From positions 2,506,501 through 2,570,500 of the forward strand of contig NZ_OY762552.1 in assembly GCF_963666025.1 (NCBI RefSeq): 64,000 nt of DNA. Reading direction: 5' to 3'. Below, piece by piece: positions 54,928 to 64,000 of the stretch. Source of the stretch: an uncultured Methanobacterium sp. Its GTDB lineage: Archaea; Methanobacteriota; Methanobacteria; Methanobacteriales; Methanobacteriaceae. A program made the position numbers and the translations under genes. The notes under the pieces were generated by a model, which worked only from the letters and a program-made list of their open reading frames with translations, was not told the origin of the DNA and did not search any database. Every line of letters begins with the position of its first letter. The stretch's first letter is position 1.

Positions 54928-56106
54928 ATGAACGAAGTTGTTATAGTCTCCTGTGCCCGAACACCACTGGGAAAGTTTGGAGGATCTCTAAAGGATTTTT
55001 CAGCTACGCAATTGGGCGGTTTTGTTGTTAAAGAAGCTGTTAAACGAGCTGATATTGATCCTAACAATATTAAAGAAGTAGTGATGGGGAATGTTATTTC
55101 TGCAGGCCTTGGACAGAATGTTGCTCGGCAAGCCGCGATAAATGCAGATTTACCATCTCATGTTGGTGCTTATCATGTGGATGAGGTTTGTGGTTCTTCA
55201 TTGCGTTCAGTAATTTTAGCTACTCAATCAATAAAAGTAGGTGATTCTCAGGTTGTTGTTGCTGGTGGAATGGAAAGCATGAACAACTGCCCGTATCTAT
55301 TAAATAAGGCTAGGTTTGGGTATCGTTTATTTGATGGTAAATTGATTGATTCATTGGTTACAGACGGGCTTTGGGATGTTTTCAATGATTATCATATGGG
55401 TATGACTGGAGAGTTAATTGCAGAGAAATATGATATAAGTCGAGAGGATTGTGATAAATTTTCTCTTTGGAGCCATAAAAAAGCTGATGAAGCTACAAAT
55501 AGTGATAAATTCTTAAATGAAATAATTCCTGTTGAAGTAAAGAGTCGTAAAGGCAACTACATTTTTGATAAAGATGAAGGAATTCGAGAAAATACTTCAC
55601 TTGAGAAATTGGCTAAACTTAAACCTGCTTTTAAAGAAGATGGCGTAATAACTGCGGGGAATTCCTCCCAAATAACTGATGGAGCAGCCGCAATTGTATT
55701 AATGGAAAAGACTAAGGCTGAAAAAACCGGATTAGAACCTTTAGTACAAATAAAAGGATATGAGACATGTAGTGTTAAGCCGGAAAATGCTATGGAAGCC
55801 CCTATACCCTGTACTAAAAATTTGTTGAATAAGTTGAATTTAGATGTTAGTGACATAGATTTGATAGAACATAATGAAGCATTTTCATCTGCATCTGTAG
55901 CTTTAATGAATGAATTGGATATTGAAAAGAATATTTTTAATGTTAATGGTGGTGCAGTTGCTTTAGGACATCCAATTGGAGCTAGTGGAGCTAGAATATT
56001 AGTAACTTTAATCCATGAAATGGTTAGGGATGAAAAAGAAAGAGGAGTTGCCACAATATGTATTGGGGGTGGAAGTGCAATTTCTATGGTATTAGAGAAT
56101 ATTTAA
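54928..56106 (+). CDS. Thiolase (acetyl-CoA acetyltransferase type)
   Basis: 392 residues, full-length bacterial-type thiolase. Catalytic residues are intact at canonical numbering: nucleophile C88 in DEVCGSS, H348 in ALGHPIGASGAR and C378 in CIGGG, with HNEAFSSASVAL also present. It condenses two acetyl-CoA to acetoacetyl-CoA, or the reverse. The thiolase usually serving the archaeal mevalonate pathway is of another type and is not encoded among glycan genes. AGAGGGAG precedes the ATG. It is the last gene of the flippase-FdtA operon, so it probably supplies or trims an acyl group for sugar decoration; that is inference. Confidence 0.9.
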   Translation: MNEVVIVSCARTPLGKFGGSLKDFSATQLGGFVVKEAVKRADIDPNNIKEVVMGNVISAGLGQNVARQAAINADLPSHVGAYHVDEVCGSSLRSVILATQSIKVGDSQVVVAGGMESMNNCPYLLNKARFGYRLFDGKLIDSLVTDGLWDVFNDYHMGMTGELIAEKYDISREDCDKFSLWSHKKADEATNSDKFLNEIIPVEVKSRKGNYIFDKDEGIRENTSLEKLAKLKPAFKEDGVITAGNSSQITDGAAAIVLMEKTKAEKTGLEPLVQIKGYETCSVKPENAMEAPIPCTKNLLNKLNLDVSDIDLIEHNEAFSSASVALMNELDIEKNIFNVNGGAVALGHPIGASGARILVTLIHEMVRDEKERGVATICIGGGSAISMVLENI

Positions 56107-56355
56107 GTTAAATATAAAATAATAATTTTAGAATGGAATTCATTATGACATTGATGATGTTTTCAGTATTATCTAAATAAAATGTTTCTTAATGTAAAAA
56201 CATAATCTCTAAATCCAAGATCATATCAATTATTTAACATGATTTGCTTAAATTGGCCTTGGATATATCCAAAAGGCGATTTCCTTATTTTGATATATTA
56301 ATTTCCTTTTAAGAAAGACGAAGAATAAAATCCATGTTATAAAGTTAGGTGTAAT

Positions 56356-57347
56356 ATGAATCCGATGGTTGCAATTATTATTCTAAATTGGAATGGATGG
56401 AAAGACACTATTGAATGTTTGGATTCTTTATATTTGACTAATTACGATAATTATGAGGTTGTTTTGGTAGATAATAATTCTACAGATGATTCAATAGGTA
56501 AAATTAAAAACTTCTGCTTTAATGGAAGTTCATTTAGATTAGAAAGTCCTGATAATTTTATAAAAGTGTTTGAATTTGAAGGAGAAGATTTTAATTCTAT
56601 TACTCCTGATCTAAAAATTGATAAAAATACCACAAAAATATTCCTTTTAAAAATTCTAAAAATTATGGATATGCCAAAGGAAACAATATAGGAATCAAAT
56701 TTGCTTTTCGTGTATTTAACCCTGATTACATTTTATTGTTGAATAATGACACGGTTGTAGATAAAAATTTCCTGAAAGAATTAATTAAAGCTACAGAAAA
56801 TCAGGATAGAGTGGGAATCTATTCTCCTAAATTGTTAAATGCAGAAAATCCTAAAATAATCGATTCTACTGGTCACATAATCAGTTGGGGAAGAATTATT
56901 GATAGAGGTCATGGAAAAATCGATAAACATCAATATGACAAAAAATTTAATGTAATTGGTGCTAAAGGGGCCGGAGCTTTTTACAAAAGTGAAATGTTGG
57001 AATCTATTGGCCTATTTAAAGAAAGTTATGTCATGATATATGAGGATGCTGAATTATCTTGGAGAGCAAATAAAAATTCGTGGAAATCTATCTATGTTCC
57101 TAAATCCATTATATATCACAAAGGTGAGAGAAGTATTAAGAAAGATAATACAAAATGGTTTTATTTTTGGGGGTTAACCTTAAAAAATATGACATCAACA
57201 GTAAAGGATTATGGAAACATTTATCAAAAGACATTATTCGCATTATATTTAACGTATCTCATGATTGGGAGCTATTTACTTAGAATAATGCGTATTAGAA
57301 ATACTGAAATAAACTATGTTCTTTTAATAAAAAAATTGTATAGATAA
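56356..57347 (+). pseudogene. GT2 glycosyltransferase split by a frameshift
   Basis: The 5' piece (56356-56691) has the GT2 opening MVAIIILNWNGWKDTIECLDSLY and DNNSTDDS; the 3' piece resumes in another frame with KNYGYAKGNNIGIKFAF and LLLNNDTVVDKNFLKELI, the DxD-like site, and a C-terminal helix. Aligned with the intact paralogue at 61533-62546, one missing A in the run of five at 56634-56638 explains the break: restoring it reads KNTTKNIPFKNSKNYGYA. It would be ~331 residues. Real mutation, phase variation or sequencing error cannot be told apart. Confidence 0.8.
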
Positions 57348-57689
57348 CTGAACACGCTTCATCAGTCTTAAATTGATTAGGAAGTTTAAAAAATTGTTGA
57401 TAAAATAAAAATAATACAAATAATTCATTTAATTTATATTAATGTCATGATTCTTTAATTGATAATAATAAATGATTTCAATAGTTTCAGTTTACAATGA
57501 TTTTTTCGTACCCGTAGGTTCCAAATCAATGGGCCCCCAAAAGCCTAATTAAATAAGTTTCTATTAATTATCTTTAAAAAAGATTAAATTCTGATTATTA
57601 AATATACATGTAGTATTAAGAGTTATAGTATGAAAATTTGATGATGAAAGTTAATATGATTCTATTAAGAAAGATAAGGTGAAACATTA
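57348..57689. other. 342-bp AT-rich gap with a gene relic
   Basis: It holds only the short GT2-like relic at 57472-57552. The rest is AT-rich with no promoter or RNA that I can define. Confidence 0.5.
57472..57552 (+). pseudogene. 26-codon relic of a GT2 glycosyltransferase
   Basis: The short frame begins MISIVSVYNDFF, closely matching the opening MISIVCVYNDPD of the intact GT2 enzyme at 47581, then diverges and stops after 26 codons. It lacks a ribosome site. It looks like the surviving 5' end of a deleted paralogue, perhaps lost by recombination in this locus. Confidence 0.45.
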
Positions 57690-58667
57690 ATGAATAAAGA
57701 CCATAGAACTGTTTGTGCTGTAATTGCTACTTATAACCGGAAAAAACCCTTATCTAAATGTTTATCTTATTTAAAACGGTGTGATTCTTTAGATGCAGTG
57801 TATTTAATTGATAATGCCTCGGATGATGGAACCCCAAACTTACTAAGAAACGAAGGTTACATAACGGAGATTCCTCCCTTAAATCCTAATGAAATTTGGA
57901 AAAACTCCTCCAATGTAAAAAACCAAAATGGAAAGACAATTAAATTTTACTACCTTAGAAATTATGTAAATGGGGGTAGTGCAGGAGGATTTTATGATGG
58001 GATTAGGGGAGCATATAAAGAAGGTTATAAATGGATTTGGGTGTTAGATAATGATTCAATACCTAGAAAAGATTCATTAGACAAACTATTGGAGAAAACA
58101 GAATTATCTGAAGACATTGGGTTTTTGTGTAGTAAAGCGTTATGGTGTGATGGAAATGTTCATATTATGAACATTCCCCAAATACAGCCTTTAGTTAAAG
58201 ATATTCCTTTTAATAAATTCGAAAACAGTAAAGTTTCAGTTATAAGGGCATGTTCATGGCTTTCTCTTTTAATAAAAAGAGAAGTAATCGAAGAAGTGGG
58301 ATTACCTCTGAAAGAATTTTTTGTCTGGGCTGAGGATATAGAATATACAAATCGTATGACAGAAAATAATTATTTAGGTCTCTACGTTGCGGATAGTATT
58401 GTTTATCATGAAACTAAAAAAAATTATTCTGATGACATTATTGCAGCGGATATAGAAAACTTAATTAAATATTCATTTGGCATAAGGAATAACCTTTATC
58501 TTATGAAACAGCGCAGCATACTCCTTTTTATTCTGTTATTAAGTTATAATCTCATTTTTGTCAATTTCAATATTTTGAAAAATAGAAAAGATAATAAATT
58601 AAAGTTCTTTTGGACAAATACTGTATCATCCCTAAAATCGATATTTTTTAGACCTGGAAGAGATTAA
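57690..58667 (+). CDS. GT2 glycosyltransferase (GlfT/rhamnosyl type)
   Basis: 325 residues. VCAVIATYNRKKPLSKCLSYL and DNASDDGT form the nucleotide site, YKWIWVLDNDSIP gives the DxD motif (DND), and FFVWAEDIEYTNRM the catalytic region. The NGGSAGGFYDGIRGAY segment is characteristic of GlfT-like galactofuranosyl or related rhamnosyl transferases. A hydrophobic C-terminal helix (ILLFILLLSYNLIFV) may tether it to the membrane. AAGGTGA precedes the ATG, and the next gene starts one base after its stop. Confidence 0.85.
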   Translation: MNKDHRTVCAVIATYNRKKPLSKCLSYLKRCDSLDAVYLIDNASDDGTPNLLRNEGYITEIPPLNPNEIWKNSSNVKNQNGKTIKFYYLRNYVNGGSAGGFYDGIRGAYKEGYKWIWVLDNDSIPRKDSLDKLLEKTELSEDIGFLCSKALWCDGNVHIMNIPQIQPLVKDIPFNKFENSKVSVIRACSWLSLLIKREVIEEVGLPLKEFFVWAEDIEYTNRMTENNYLGLYVADSIVYHETKKNYSDDIIAADIENLIKYSFGIRNNLYLMKQRSILLFILLLSYNLIFVNFNILKNRKDNKLKFFWTNTVSSLKSIFFRPGRD

Positions 58668-58668
58668 C

Positions 58669-59838
58669 ATGAAAAAGCTTAAAGATGTGGCATCATTCAT
58701 TAGATTTGAATATGATCTTCTGGTTTTAAAGAGGGTATCTAAAATTATCTCCCAGATAGAAAACGGTCATTGTCTACATCAACATTTAGATTATAAAGAT
58801 CATTACAAAATAGCGTTCATCGTTCCAGGAATGGTAGGTTACAGTGGTGGACATACTTCAATATTACGATTAGGCACTTACTTTTCTCAATTGGGTCATG
58901 ATGTGTACTACATTACCTACGATACTACTAAAATAGAAAAAATGGAAAAAAATGCAGAAATAAATTTAGATGATTACAAAGGCACCTTCCTTGAACAGAG
59001 CGATTTAAATAAGTTTAATTTTGATATAGGGATAGCCACATACTGGGAATCCTGTTATTGGCTACTTGCATTTCAAGATAATTTCGATTATAAAATGTAC
59101 TTCATTCAAGATTTCGAACCCTATTTCTATGCTATGGGTGACCTTTATTATCTGGTACTGAATACCTACAAATTTGGATTTCACATGGTAAGTCTTGGAA
59201 AATGGAATAAATCCATAGTAGAAAATAAAACATCTGAGAGTGTGGATTATATTGATTTTCCGGTTGAATTAGAACAGTATACTCTTAAAAAGAGAAAAAT
59301 TAATATTGGTAAACTTGTTAAAATAGCATTATACTTGAAATTAGATAGTAGACGAGCTCCATTTCTTTTAACTCAGCAGATTGGATTCCTAAAAGAAAAA
59401 TTATCAAAATTAGGGTATGAACTAGAGGTTTATGCCTTTGGGTTGAATAAATACATTAAATTGCCTCATATTACAAACTTAGGTAAACTCAAACGTGAAG
59501 AGTTGATTGAATTATATGGGAAGTGTCATTTTGGATTAGTAGCATCATTAACCAATATTTCTTTAGTTAACTATGAAATGATCCTTTCAGGCCTCCCGGT
59601 GATAGATCTTGCTGATGGAAGTGCACCAACCTTTTTTTCGGAAGAAGAAATGATTTTTATAAACTCTAATATTGATGATTTATATAATAAGGTATCATAT
59701 TACTTGAATCATCAAGATATGCTAAATGAAGTTCTTGAAACAGCTCAAAATAAAATTATTAATAATAAGTTGTCATGGGAAAACACATCAAATCAGTTTA
59801 ATGATATTATTTACAGGAATACAACTGAAAATTTATAA
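58669..59838 (+). CDS. WsaF-like GT4 glycosyltransferase
   Basis: 389 residues, GT-B fold. The segment YKIAFIVPGMVGYSGGHTSILRLGTYFSQLGHDVYYITYD, then YFIQDFEPYFYAMGDLYYL and FGFHMVSLGKWNKSIV, matches WsaF-type enzymes, which transfer rhamnose in S-layer glycan synthesis. The C-terminal half has the VNYEMILSGLPVIDL donor-binding helix. It is co-transcribed with the preceding GT2 gene. The dTDP-6-deoxyhexose donor is plausible given the FdtA/FdtB genes nearby. Confidence 0.82.
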   Translation: MKKLKDVASFIRFEYDLLVLKRVSKIISQIENGHCLHQHLDYKDHYKIAFIVPGMVGYSGGHTSILRLGTYFSQLGHDVYYITYDTTKIEKMEKNAEINLDDYKGTFLEQSDLNKFNFDIGIATYWESCYWLLAFQDNFDYKMYFIQDFEPYFYAMGDLYYLVLNTYKFGFHMVSLGKWNKSIVENKTSESVDYIDFPVELEQYTLKKRKINIGKLVKIALYLKLDSRRAPFLLTQQIGFLKEKLSKLGYELEVYAFGLNKYIKLPHITNLGKLKREELIELYGKCHFGLVASLTNISLVNYEMILSGLPVIDLADGSAPTFFSEEEMIFINSNIDDLYNKVSYYLNHQDMLNEVLETAQNKIINNKLSWENTSNQFNDIIYRNTTENL

Positions 59839-59856
59839 ATGCTTATGAATTTCAAA

Positions 59857-61440
59857 TTAAACATCAGAAGTTTGCCTGTTATTCCATGCATAAATCATCA
59901 GACCCTGAATTTTACCATCAGTAATTTCTTTATAATTTAAGAGGGTTAACTTGTTGGAATCACCCCAAACAAAGCAATAACTTATATTATTAGCTAGTAA
60001 TTCATTTTCTAATTCTGCAGAGTTATTAATATTCTTTGGTAATCCATAATATTGGCTATTCAGATAATAAGCAATTTGTAAAGTATTTTCCCAATTTCCG
60101 TTGGATGCTATATTGCCCTGCACTCCATAGTCATTTTGTAATGTTTTACTTAGTTCATACAGTCCATTGTCTGTATGAGGATAATTAATCAACTCATAAG
60201 CGGGATTAAAGATGAAAGAGAACATTAAAATGATTATAAATACGTTTCTGATTTTTATACTGATATTATAATTTTCATATAATATTTTTGTCAGATAAAA
60301 ACCACATATCATTACTAAAATTATTATGGGCCATAAAAACCGTTCTTGAACCATTATTAAACAATAACCCCCAGCATAAATTCCAATAGAAAGTAATAAA
60401 TAACTTAAATTCTTTTTAACAAATTTAGGAGTGCCTGATTTGAGAATAAGGTATAAGCTAATTATTGTAATTACAATGGATAATAATGAGTAGTATTCAA
60501 TCATTATTATGGTTCGATAAAGATTTTGAGCAATAATATTTAGTTGATAATCCAAATTTTGCCATGATTCGAAGGGACTCCAGTCTTTCATTTTTACCAA
60601 ATAGGGATCATCCCATGTGCTGGTTGCAGTTGGATATGGTGGTTTTATAAGTCCCATAAAATAAACAGGATGATCCGGATAATCAGGACCTATAACTGCA
60701 TGGTTATATTCATTTGCAGTACCTATGGTGAGTTTATCATATTTTTCACTTATAGTCCCTATCCAGATTCCACTAATTATCATAAATACGGCCAGACCAA
60801 AAAATAAGTTCTTTTTAATATTGGCTTTTTTAAGTTTTCCTCCTTTAAAGTAATAGATTAAATTGAAAAGGATAAAATGAACCAGGAAAAAAGGAAAAAT
60901 ATAACTTTTACTCAGAAAAGCCATTGCCCCAATAAAACCGCATAATGCACCATTTGTCCATTTGTCGGAATAATTTGGTTTGAAGATGATGCTAAAATAG
61001 TAGGTTAGTAAACAGGCAACCAGTAAATCAGGGGTGTCATAGATTATTGCAAAAAATAAAACCAGTGGAATCGAAGTCACAAGTAAAGCTTTTTTAATGG
61101 TGTTATCTAACTCAAAAATAGAACTTAAGCGGCTTATGCCGATAATTGTAAAAAACCCGATAATTAATGATACAATCCGGGTGATGTATGTTGCATAAGA
61201 GGTATTGTATCCAATTAACATGATGGGTGTCATTAGCCATGAGTAAAGTGGACTCCAAACTCCATTGATGGCGTTTACCCAATCACCATTTGAATATTTT
61301 AGGGCAATGGATATGTATGAAATACCATCGGCTCCCAGATTAAAATGGTAAAAATTAAGGGTAAATATTGCTAGAACAGAATAAACAATTAAAACAATAC
61401 TCAAATCCTGATTGTTAAGAATAAGCTTTTTATTTCCCAT
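59857..61440 (-). CDS. GT-C membrane glycosyltransferase (PMT-like)
   Basis: 527 residues from the ATG at 61440 (GAGGG 5 bases upstream; a TTG at 61452 overlaps that site). About ten hydrophobic helices; the first loop has FNLGADGISYISIALKYSNGDWVNAINGVWSPLYSWLM with the Asp typical of GT-C enzymes. A long exterior loop (~225-300) is rich in Pro/Tyr/Asp. It probably uses a polyprenyl-phosphate sugar outside the cell. Acceptor unknown. Confidence 0.8.
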   Translation of the reverse strand: MGNKKLILNNQDLSIVLIVYSVLAIFTLNFYHFNLGADGISYISIALKYSNGDWVNAINGVWSPLYSWLMTPIMLIGYNTSYATYITRIVSLIIGFFTIIGISRLSSIFELDNTIKKALLVTSIPLVLFFAIIYDTPDLLVACLLTYYFSIIFKPNYSDKWTNGALCGFIGAMAFLSKSYIFPFFLVHFILFNLIYYFKGGKLKKANIKKNLFFGLAVFMIISGIWIGTISEKYDKLTIGTANEYNHAVIGPDYPDHPVYFMGLIKPPYPTATSTWDDPYLVKMKDWSPFESWQNLDYQLNIIAQNLYRTIIMIEYYSLLSIVITIISLYLILKSGTPKFVKKNLSYLLLSIGIYAGGYCLIMVQERFLWPIIILVMICGFYLTKILYENYNISIKIRNVFIIILMFSFIFNPAYELINYPHTDNGLYELSKTLQNDYGVQGNIASNGNWENTLQIAYYLNSQYYGLPKNINNSAELENELLANNISYCFVWGDSNKLTLLNYKEITDGKIQGLMIYAWNNRQTSDV

Positions 61441-61532
61441 TAAAACCCTCAAAGGCCATTATTATTTTCCTATTATCTCTTAAATTTCTATATATTTCCT
61501 GATTAATACCTATTCCTGATTTGTAGTTATAT

Positions 61533-62546
61533 TCATGATTTAATTCCATCAAAAAATCCCCTATAATAAGTCAAGAAGAGTTTTTGATTTTTATAATAAA
61601 TGCTGAGCATAATGGGGAGTAAGAAGAATCCTATTATCTGATAAATAATAAAAAAGGCATAATCGCTCTTTTTAGCCCATTTTTTCATAAAAATCCACCG
61701 GTTACGGGTTATATAATACAACCCGGTTGTTTTACTTATTCCCCCGCCAGATTGAGAAATTTTATGCCATATCTGTGCAGTGGGAACGTATAAACTCCCG
61801 TAACCTGCCTGGTTTGCCCTTAAAGTCCAGTCACTTTCTTCAAAATATAAAAAGTATTTCCTATCCATCAAACCTATTTTCTGGATAACTTCAGTTTTAA
61901 TAAGAAAAGCAGAACCACTTACATATCCAACTTCTCTTTCTTCATTAAACTGCCCATGGTCCAATTCATTGGTGCCGATTTGTATTCCACGGCTTGATTT
62001 CCAGGATATTTCACATCCTGCACTCCAGATTACATTAGTTTTATTATAAAAATAGATTTTAGGGCCTAAAATACCAATTTCTTTGTTATTTTCTCCAGTT
62101 TTAACCAGTTCATCCAGGAAATTTTTCCCAACAACAGTATCGTTATTTAAAAGTAGGATGTATTCAGGATCCAAATTATTTAATGAAAACCGCATTCCAA
62201 TGTTATTTCCTTCAGCAAATCCATAATTCTCTTTATTTTTTATTAAAATTAGAGGATCAGAATCATTTTTGCTGAGATTTTGGCGATTGATATTTTTGTT
62301 ATAATCCAATTCCTGAATGAATATTGGTTTATTTTTAGGGTTGTAATCAAAATAGGGTGATACAACTTTAAGTTCACCTTTACAGTATTCCCTTATTTTA
62401 GATAGAGACTCATCATTGGAGTTGTTATCAACCAAAACAACTGAAAAATTAGGGTAATTAATGTTATAAACAGATTCCAGACATTCTATGGTGTCATTCC
62501 ACCCATTAAAGTTCACGATAATTATTGTTACTCGTGGATAATTCAT
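61533..62546 (-). CDS. GT2-family glycosyltransferase
   Basis: 337 residues from the ATG at 62546 (a GTG nine bases earlier has no better ribosome site). VTIIIVNFNGWNDTIECLESVY and DNNSNDES form the nucleotide site, NYGFAEGNNIGMRFSL and LLLNNDTVVGKNF the DxD-like region, and YFEESDWTLRAN the catalytic region. The C-terminal hydrophobic stretch suggests membrane attachment. It is the intact paralogue of the frameshifted gene at 56356, and of the rhamnosyl-transferase-like GT2 group. Confidence 0.85.
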   Translation of the reverse strand: MNYPRVTIIIVNFNGWNDTIECLESVYNINYPNFSVVLVDNNSNDESLSKIREYCKGELKVVSPYFDYNPKNKPIFIQELDYNKNINRQNLSKNDSDPLILIKNKENYGFAEGNNIGMRFSLNNLDPEYILLLNNDTVVGKNFLDELVKTGENNKEIGILGPKIYFYNKTNVIWSAGCEISWKSSRGIQIGTNELDHGQFNEEREVGYVSGSAFLIKTEVIQKIGLMDRKYFLYFEESDWTLRANQAGYGSLYVPTAQIWHKISQSGGGISKTTGLYYITRNRWIFMKKWAKKSDYAFFIIYQIIGFFLLPIMLSIYYKNQKLFLTYYRGFFDGIKS

Positions 62547-62620
62547 AATAATCACTAGTACTTAAATTGGGAAATATTATGGTGGCTTAAAGTTCTATTA
62601 ATCTTTAAAAGAAGATTAAT

Positions 62621-63565
62621 CTATTTTAACTTTTTCCTAAGCAACTTATTTTCCTTTTGAACCAGATAAATCTCTCTTTTTAAAAGGCTTATCTGGGTTG
62701 CTACAAATCCAAATATTAATATCTGAATCCCTGAAAGAATAGTTACAACCATGAACAGCATTAACGGTCGTGTAGGGTCTAGGCTGCCAATTAGGTATAA
62801 ATAAAATAGATAAATGGCACTAACTGTTCCAATAACACATAAAGTTAGTCCAACTATCCCAAAAAGCATCATTGGTTTTTCGTAGAAGGTGAATAGAAGA
62901 TGAGATATGGTAGTTGATTTAATCTTTATCTTTGATTCGCCGTATTCTCTTCCTTTAAGTACTACTGGAATCTCTTTTATTTCAAAACCAACCGCATTGG
63001 CCTTTGAAAGTATTTCTGGATTAATTTCAGTTCCAGAGGATTCCAGTTCTATGGAATCTAAGACTTCTTTGCGGTATGCTCTTAAAATACCTGTAACTGT
63101 ACTTATATTCCCTGTGAGTGCGTAACCAACGATTTTATTGGCCATTTTGCTTATAAATAATCTGTGAAATGGTATTGATTCTGTTTTACCCCCTGCCATG
63201 TACTGTGACCCAATTACAATGTCAACAGCAGCAGAATCGAGTGTTTCAATTAATTTAGGAATGTATAATGGATCGTAGCTTAAATCTGCATCCAGAGTAA
63301 CAACTACATCTCCACTGGAATATTCAAAACCAGTGATAAGCGCCCGACCCATTCCCATGTTAATAGGGTGTTCTAAAAGGATGATTTGAGAATTAGTAGA
63401 AGCATATTCTTTTACAAGGTGGCTGGTATGATCATGGCTTCCATCATTTACAACCAGAATCTCGTAATTTTCGTAATAGTCTTTTAGAATGGCCTCTACT
63501 GTTTGCAATGTCTTCAGGACATTTTCTTCCTCATTATACATGGGGATTATTACAGAGATCTTCAT
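62621..63565 (-). CDS. Polyprenyl-phosphate sugar transferase (DPM1-like GT2)
   Basis: 314 residues from the ATG at 63565; a TTG nine bases earlier is also in frame. The GT2 domain (KISVIIPMYNEEENVLKTL, VVNDGSHDHT, LDADLSYDP as DxD, then ILRAYRKEVL) is followed by two transmembrane helices and a charged coiled tail (LKREIYLVQKENKLLRKKLK). Enzymes of this plan charge polyprenyl phosphate with a sugar from a nucleotide sugar, which GT-C enzymes then use. It therefore may feed the five GT-C transferases of this locus. Confidence 0.85.
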   Translation of the reverse strand: MKISVIIPMYNEEENVLKTLQTVEAILKDYYENYEILVVNDGSHDHTSHLVKEYASTNSQIILLEHPINMGMGRALITGFEYSSGDVVVTLDADLSYDPLYIPKLIETLDSAAVDIVIGSQYMAGGKTESIPFHRLFISKMANKIVGYALTGNISTVTGILRAYRKEVLDSIELESSGTEINPEILSKANAVGFEIKEIPVVLKGREYGESKIKIKSTTISHLLFTFYEKPMMLFGIVGLTLCVIGTVSAIYLFYLYLIGSLDPTRPLMLFMVVTILSGIQILIFGFVATQISLLKREIYLVQKENKLLRKKLK

Positions 63566-63782
63566 ATACAACAATTAGAGTTTTAATTAGTTAATATAAA
63601 TTTCTGAAGAATTCAGACACTATCAAAAACTGAGTGATTTTGATTTTTATGTTTTGATAAACAGGTTTTCAAATTCCTCTCAAACTCTTGCAATAAAAAA
63701 CTAAAAACTTTTATAAATGAGGTTTTTTTTTAATCTGAAGCTAAAAATTAACTAGGTTGATTGAAAAAATTTCTATAAAAAA

Positions 63783-64000
63783 TTAAATTTTATTCAATGT
63801 CTTGAAATGTTTAGGTAATGGTTTCATTTTGGCTGGTGCACCTATTGCTAAATAATAGGGTGGCACATCCCGGGTTACAATAGCCCCTGCAGCAATCATA
63901 GCCCCCTCCCCAATTTCAATTCCTGAAAGAAATGTAGAGTTTGCTCCAACTGATGCACCTTTCCGTACTATGGGACCTTTAAGTTTATAATCGGCTCTTA
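63783..64000 (-). CDS. LbH acyltransferase, C-terminal part
   Basis: Partial gene entering from beyond base 64000; the stop is at 63783-63785. The visible ~72 residues continue as GPIVRKGASVGANSTFLSG, IEIGEGAMIAAGAIVTRDV and AIGAPAKMKPL, i.e. left-handed beta-helix hexapeptides ending in the usual GxPAK motif of WbbJ/FdtC-like sugar acyltransferases. It lies outside the operon at 50-56 kb and gives the locus a second acetyltransferase. Full length is not visible. Confidence 0.85.
   Translation of the reverse strand, partial: RADYKLKGPIVRKGASVGANSTFLSGIEIGEGAMIAAGAIVTRDVPPYYLAIGAPAKMKPLPKHFKTLNKI

Noticed and set aside
56634..56700. Programmed -1 frameshift in the GT2 gene
   Set aside because: The heptamer around the A-run does not follow the X-XXY-YYZ pattern and no downstream hairpin is evident; simple loss of one A explains it better.
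57472..57552. A functional short gene
   Set aside because: 26 codons, no ribosome site and loss of similarity after the first dozen residues; treated as a relic.

Overview
The window comes from a hydrogenotrophic methanogen of the order Methanobacteriales, most likely a mesophilic, AT-rich Methanobacterium. The evidence is methanogenesis marker genes (Mmp15 tail, Mmp17), heterodisulfide reductase HdrC-HdrB, F420H2 oxidase FprA, a 2-phosphoglycerate kinase for cyclic 2,3-diphosphoglycerate, archaeal Trm5b and DphB, an archaeal SRP 7S RNA, TATA-type promoters and Shine-Dalgarno-led genes.

Region 1 (1-12 kb) is mostly housekeeping: the end of a methyl-coenzyme M reductase maturation operon (mmp15-mmp17), a lone nifB, mtnA, an acidic Cys/His-rich protein, divergent trm5b and dphB, an orphan GATC-type adenine methylase, a DUF1847 protein, and a PadR regulator followed by an ABC-2 exporter and a SAM methyltransferase. 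Four 16-bp repeats at the padR promoter look like its operator. Region 2 (12-18 kb) is one 1730-residue surface protein built from beta-propeller, PKD, chitobiase-C-like and beta-helix modules with a C-terminal membrane anchor.

Region 3 (18-39 kb) is energy metabolism and general functions: an ArcS-like half protein, hdrCB (with an unusual charged N-terminal extension on HdrC and an iron-box-like operator), two small methanogen proteins, a phosphoesterase, 2-phosphoglycerate kinase overlapped by a CBS protein, fprA, a PiT phosphate transporter divergent from the SRP RNA, tRNA-Ser(GCU), AlkA, two aminotransferases, a QueG-like Fe-S protein, a P-type cation ATPase, a B12/radical SAM protein, CoaD and an XTP/ITP phosphatase.

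Region 4 (39.4-64 kb) is a surface-glycan locus, visibly richer in A/T. It has five GT-C multi-pass membrane glycosyltransferases, at least eight GT2/GT4 enzymes (one frameshifted, plus a short relic), a Wzx-type flippase and a sugar-nucleotide module like FdtA/FdtB/FdtC (3-acylamido-3,6-dideoxyhexose synthesis). Its core is a tight six-gene operon, 50.5-56.1 kb: flippase, ketoisomerase, LbH acyltransferase, five-bladed propeller protein, FemAB/GNAT-like acyltransferase and a complete bacterial-type thiolase. A thiolase locked into a glycan operon is the most unusual system here; I infer that it may supply an acyl group for sugar decoration.

Recurring small-scale themes are short intergenic tandem repeats (15-24 bp units) at several promoters and several genes whose best start is not ATG, GTG or TTG but ATA or ATC placed correctly behind a Shine-Dalgarno site.
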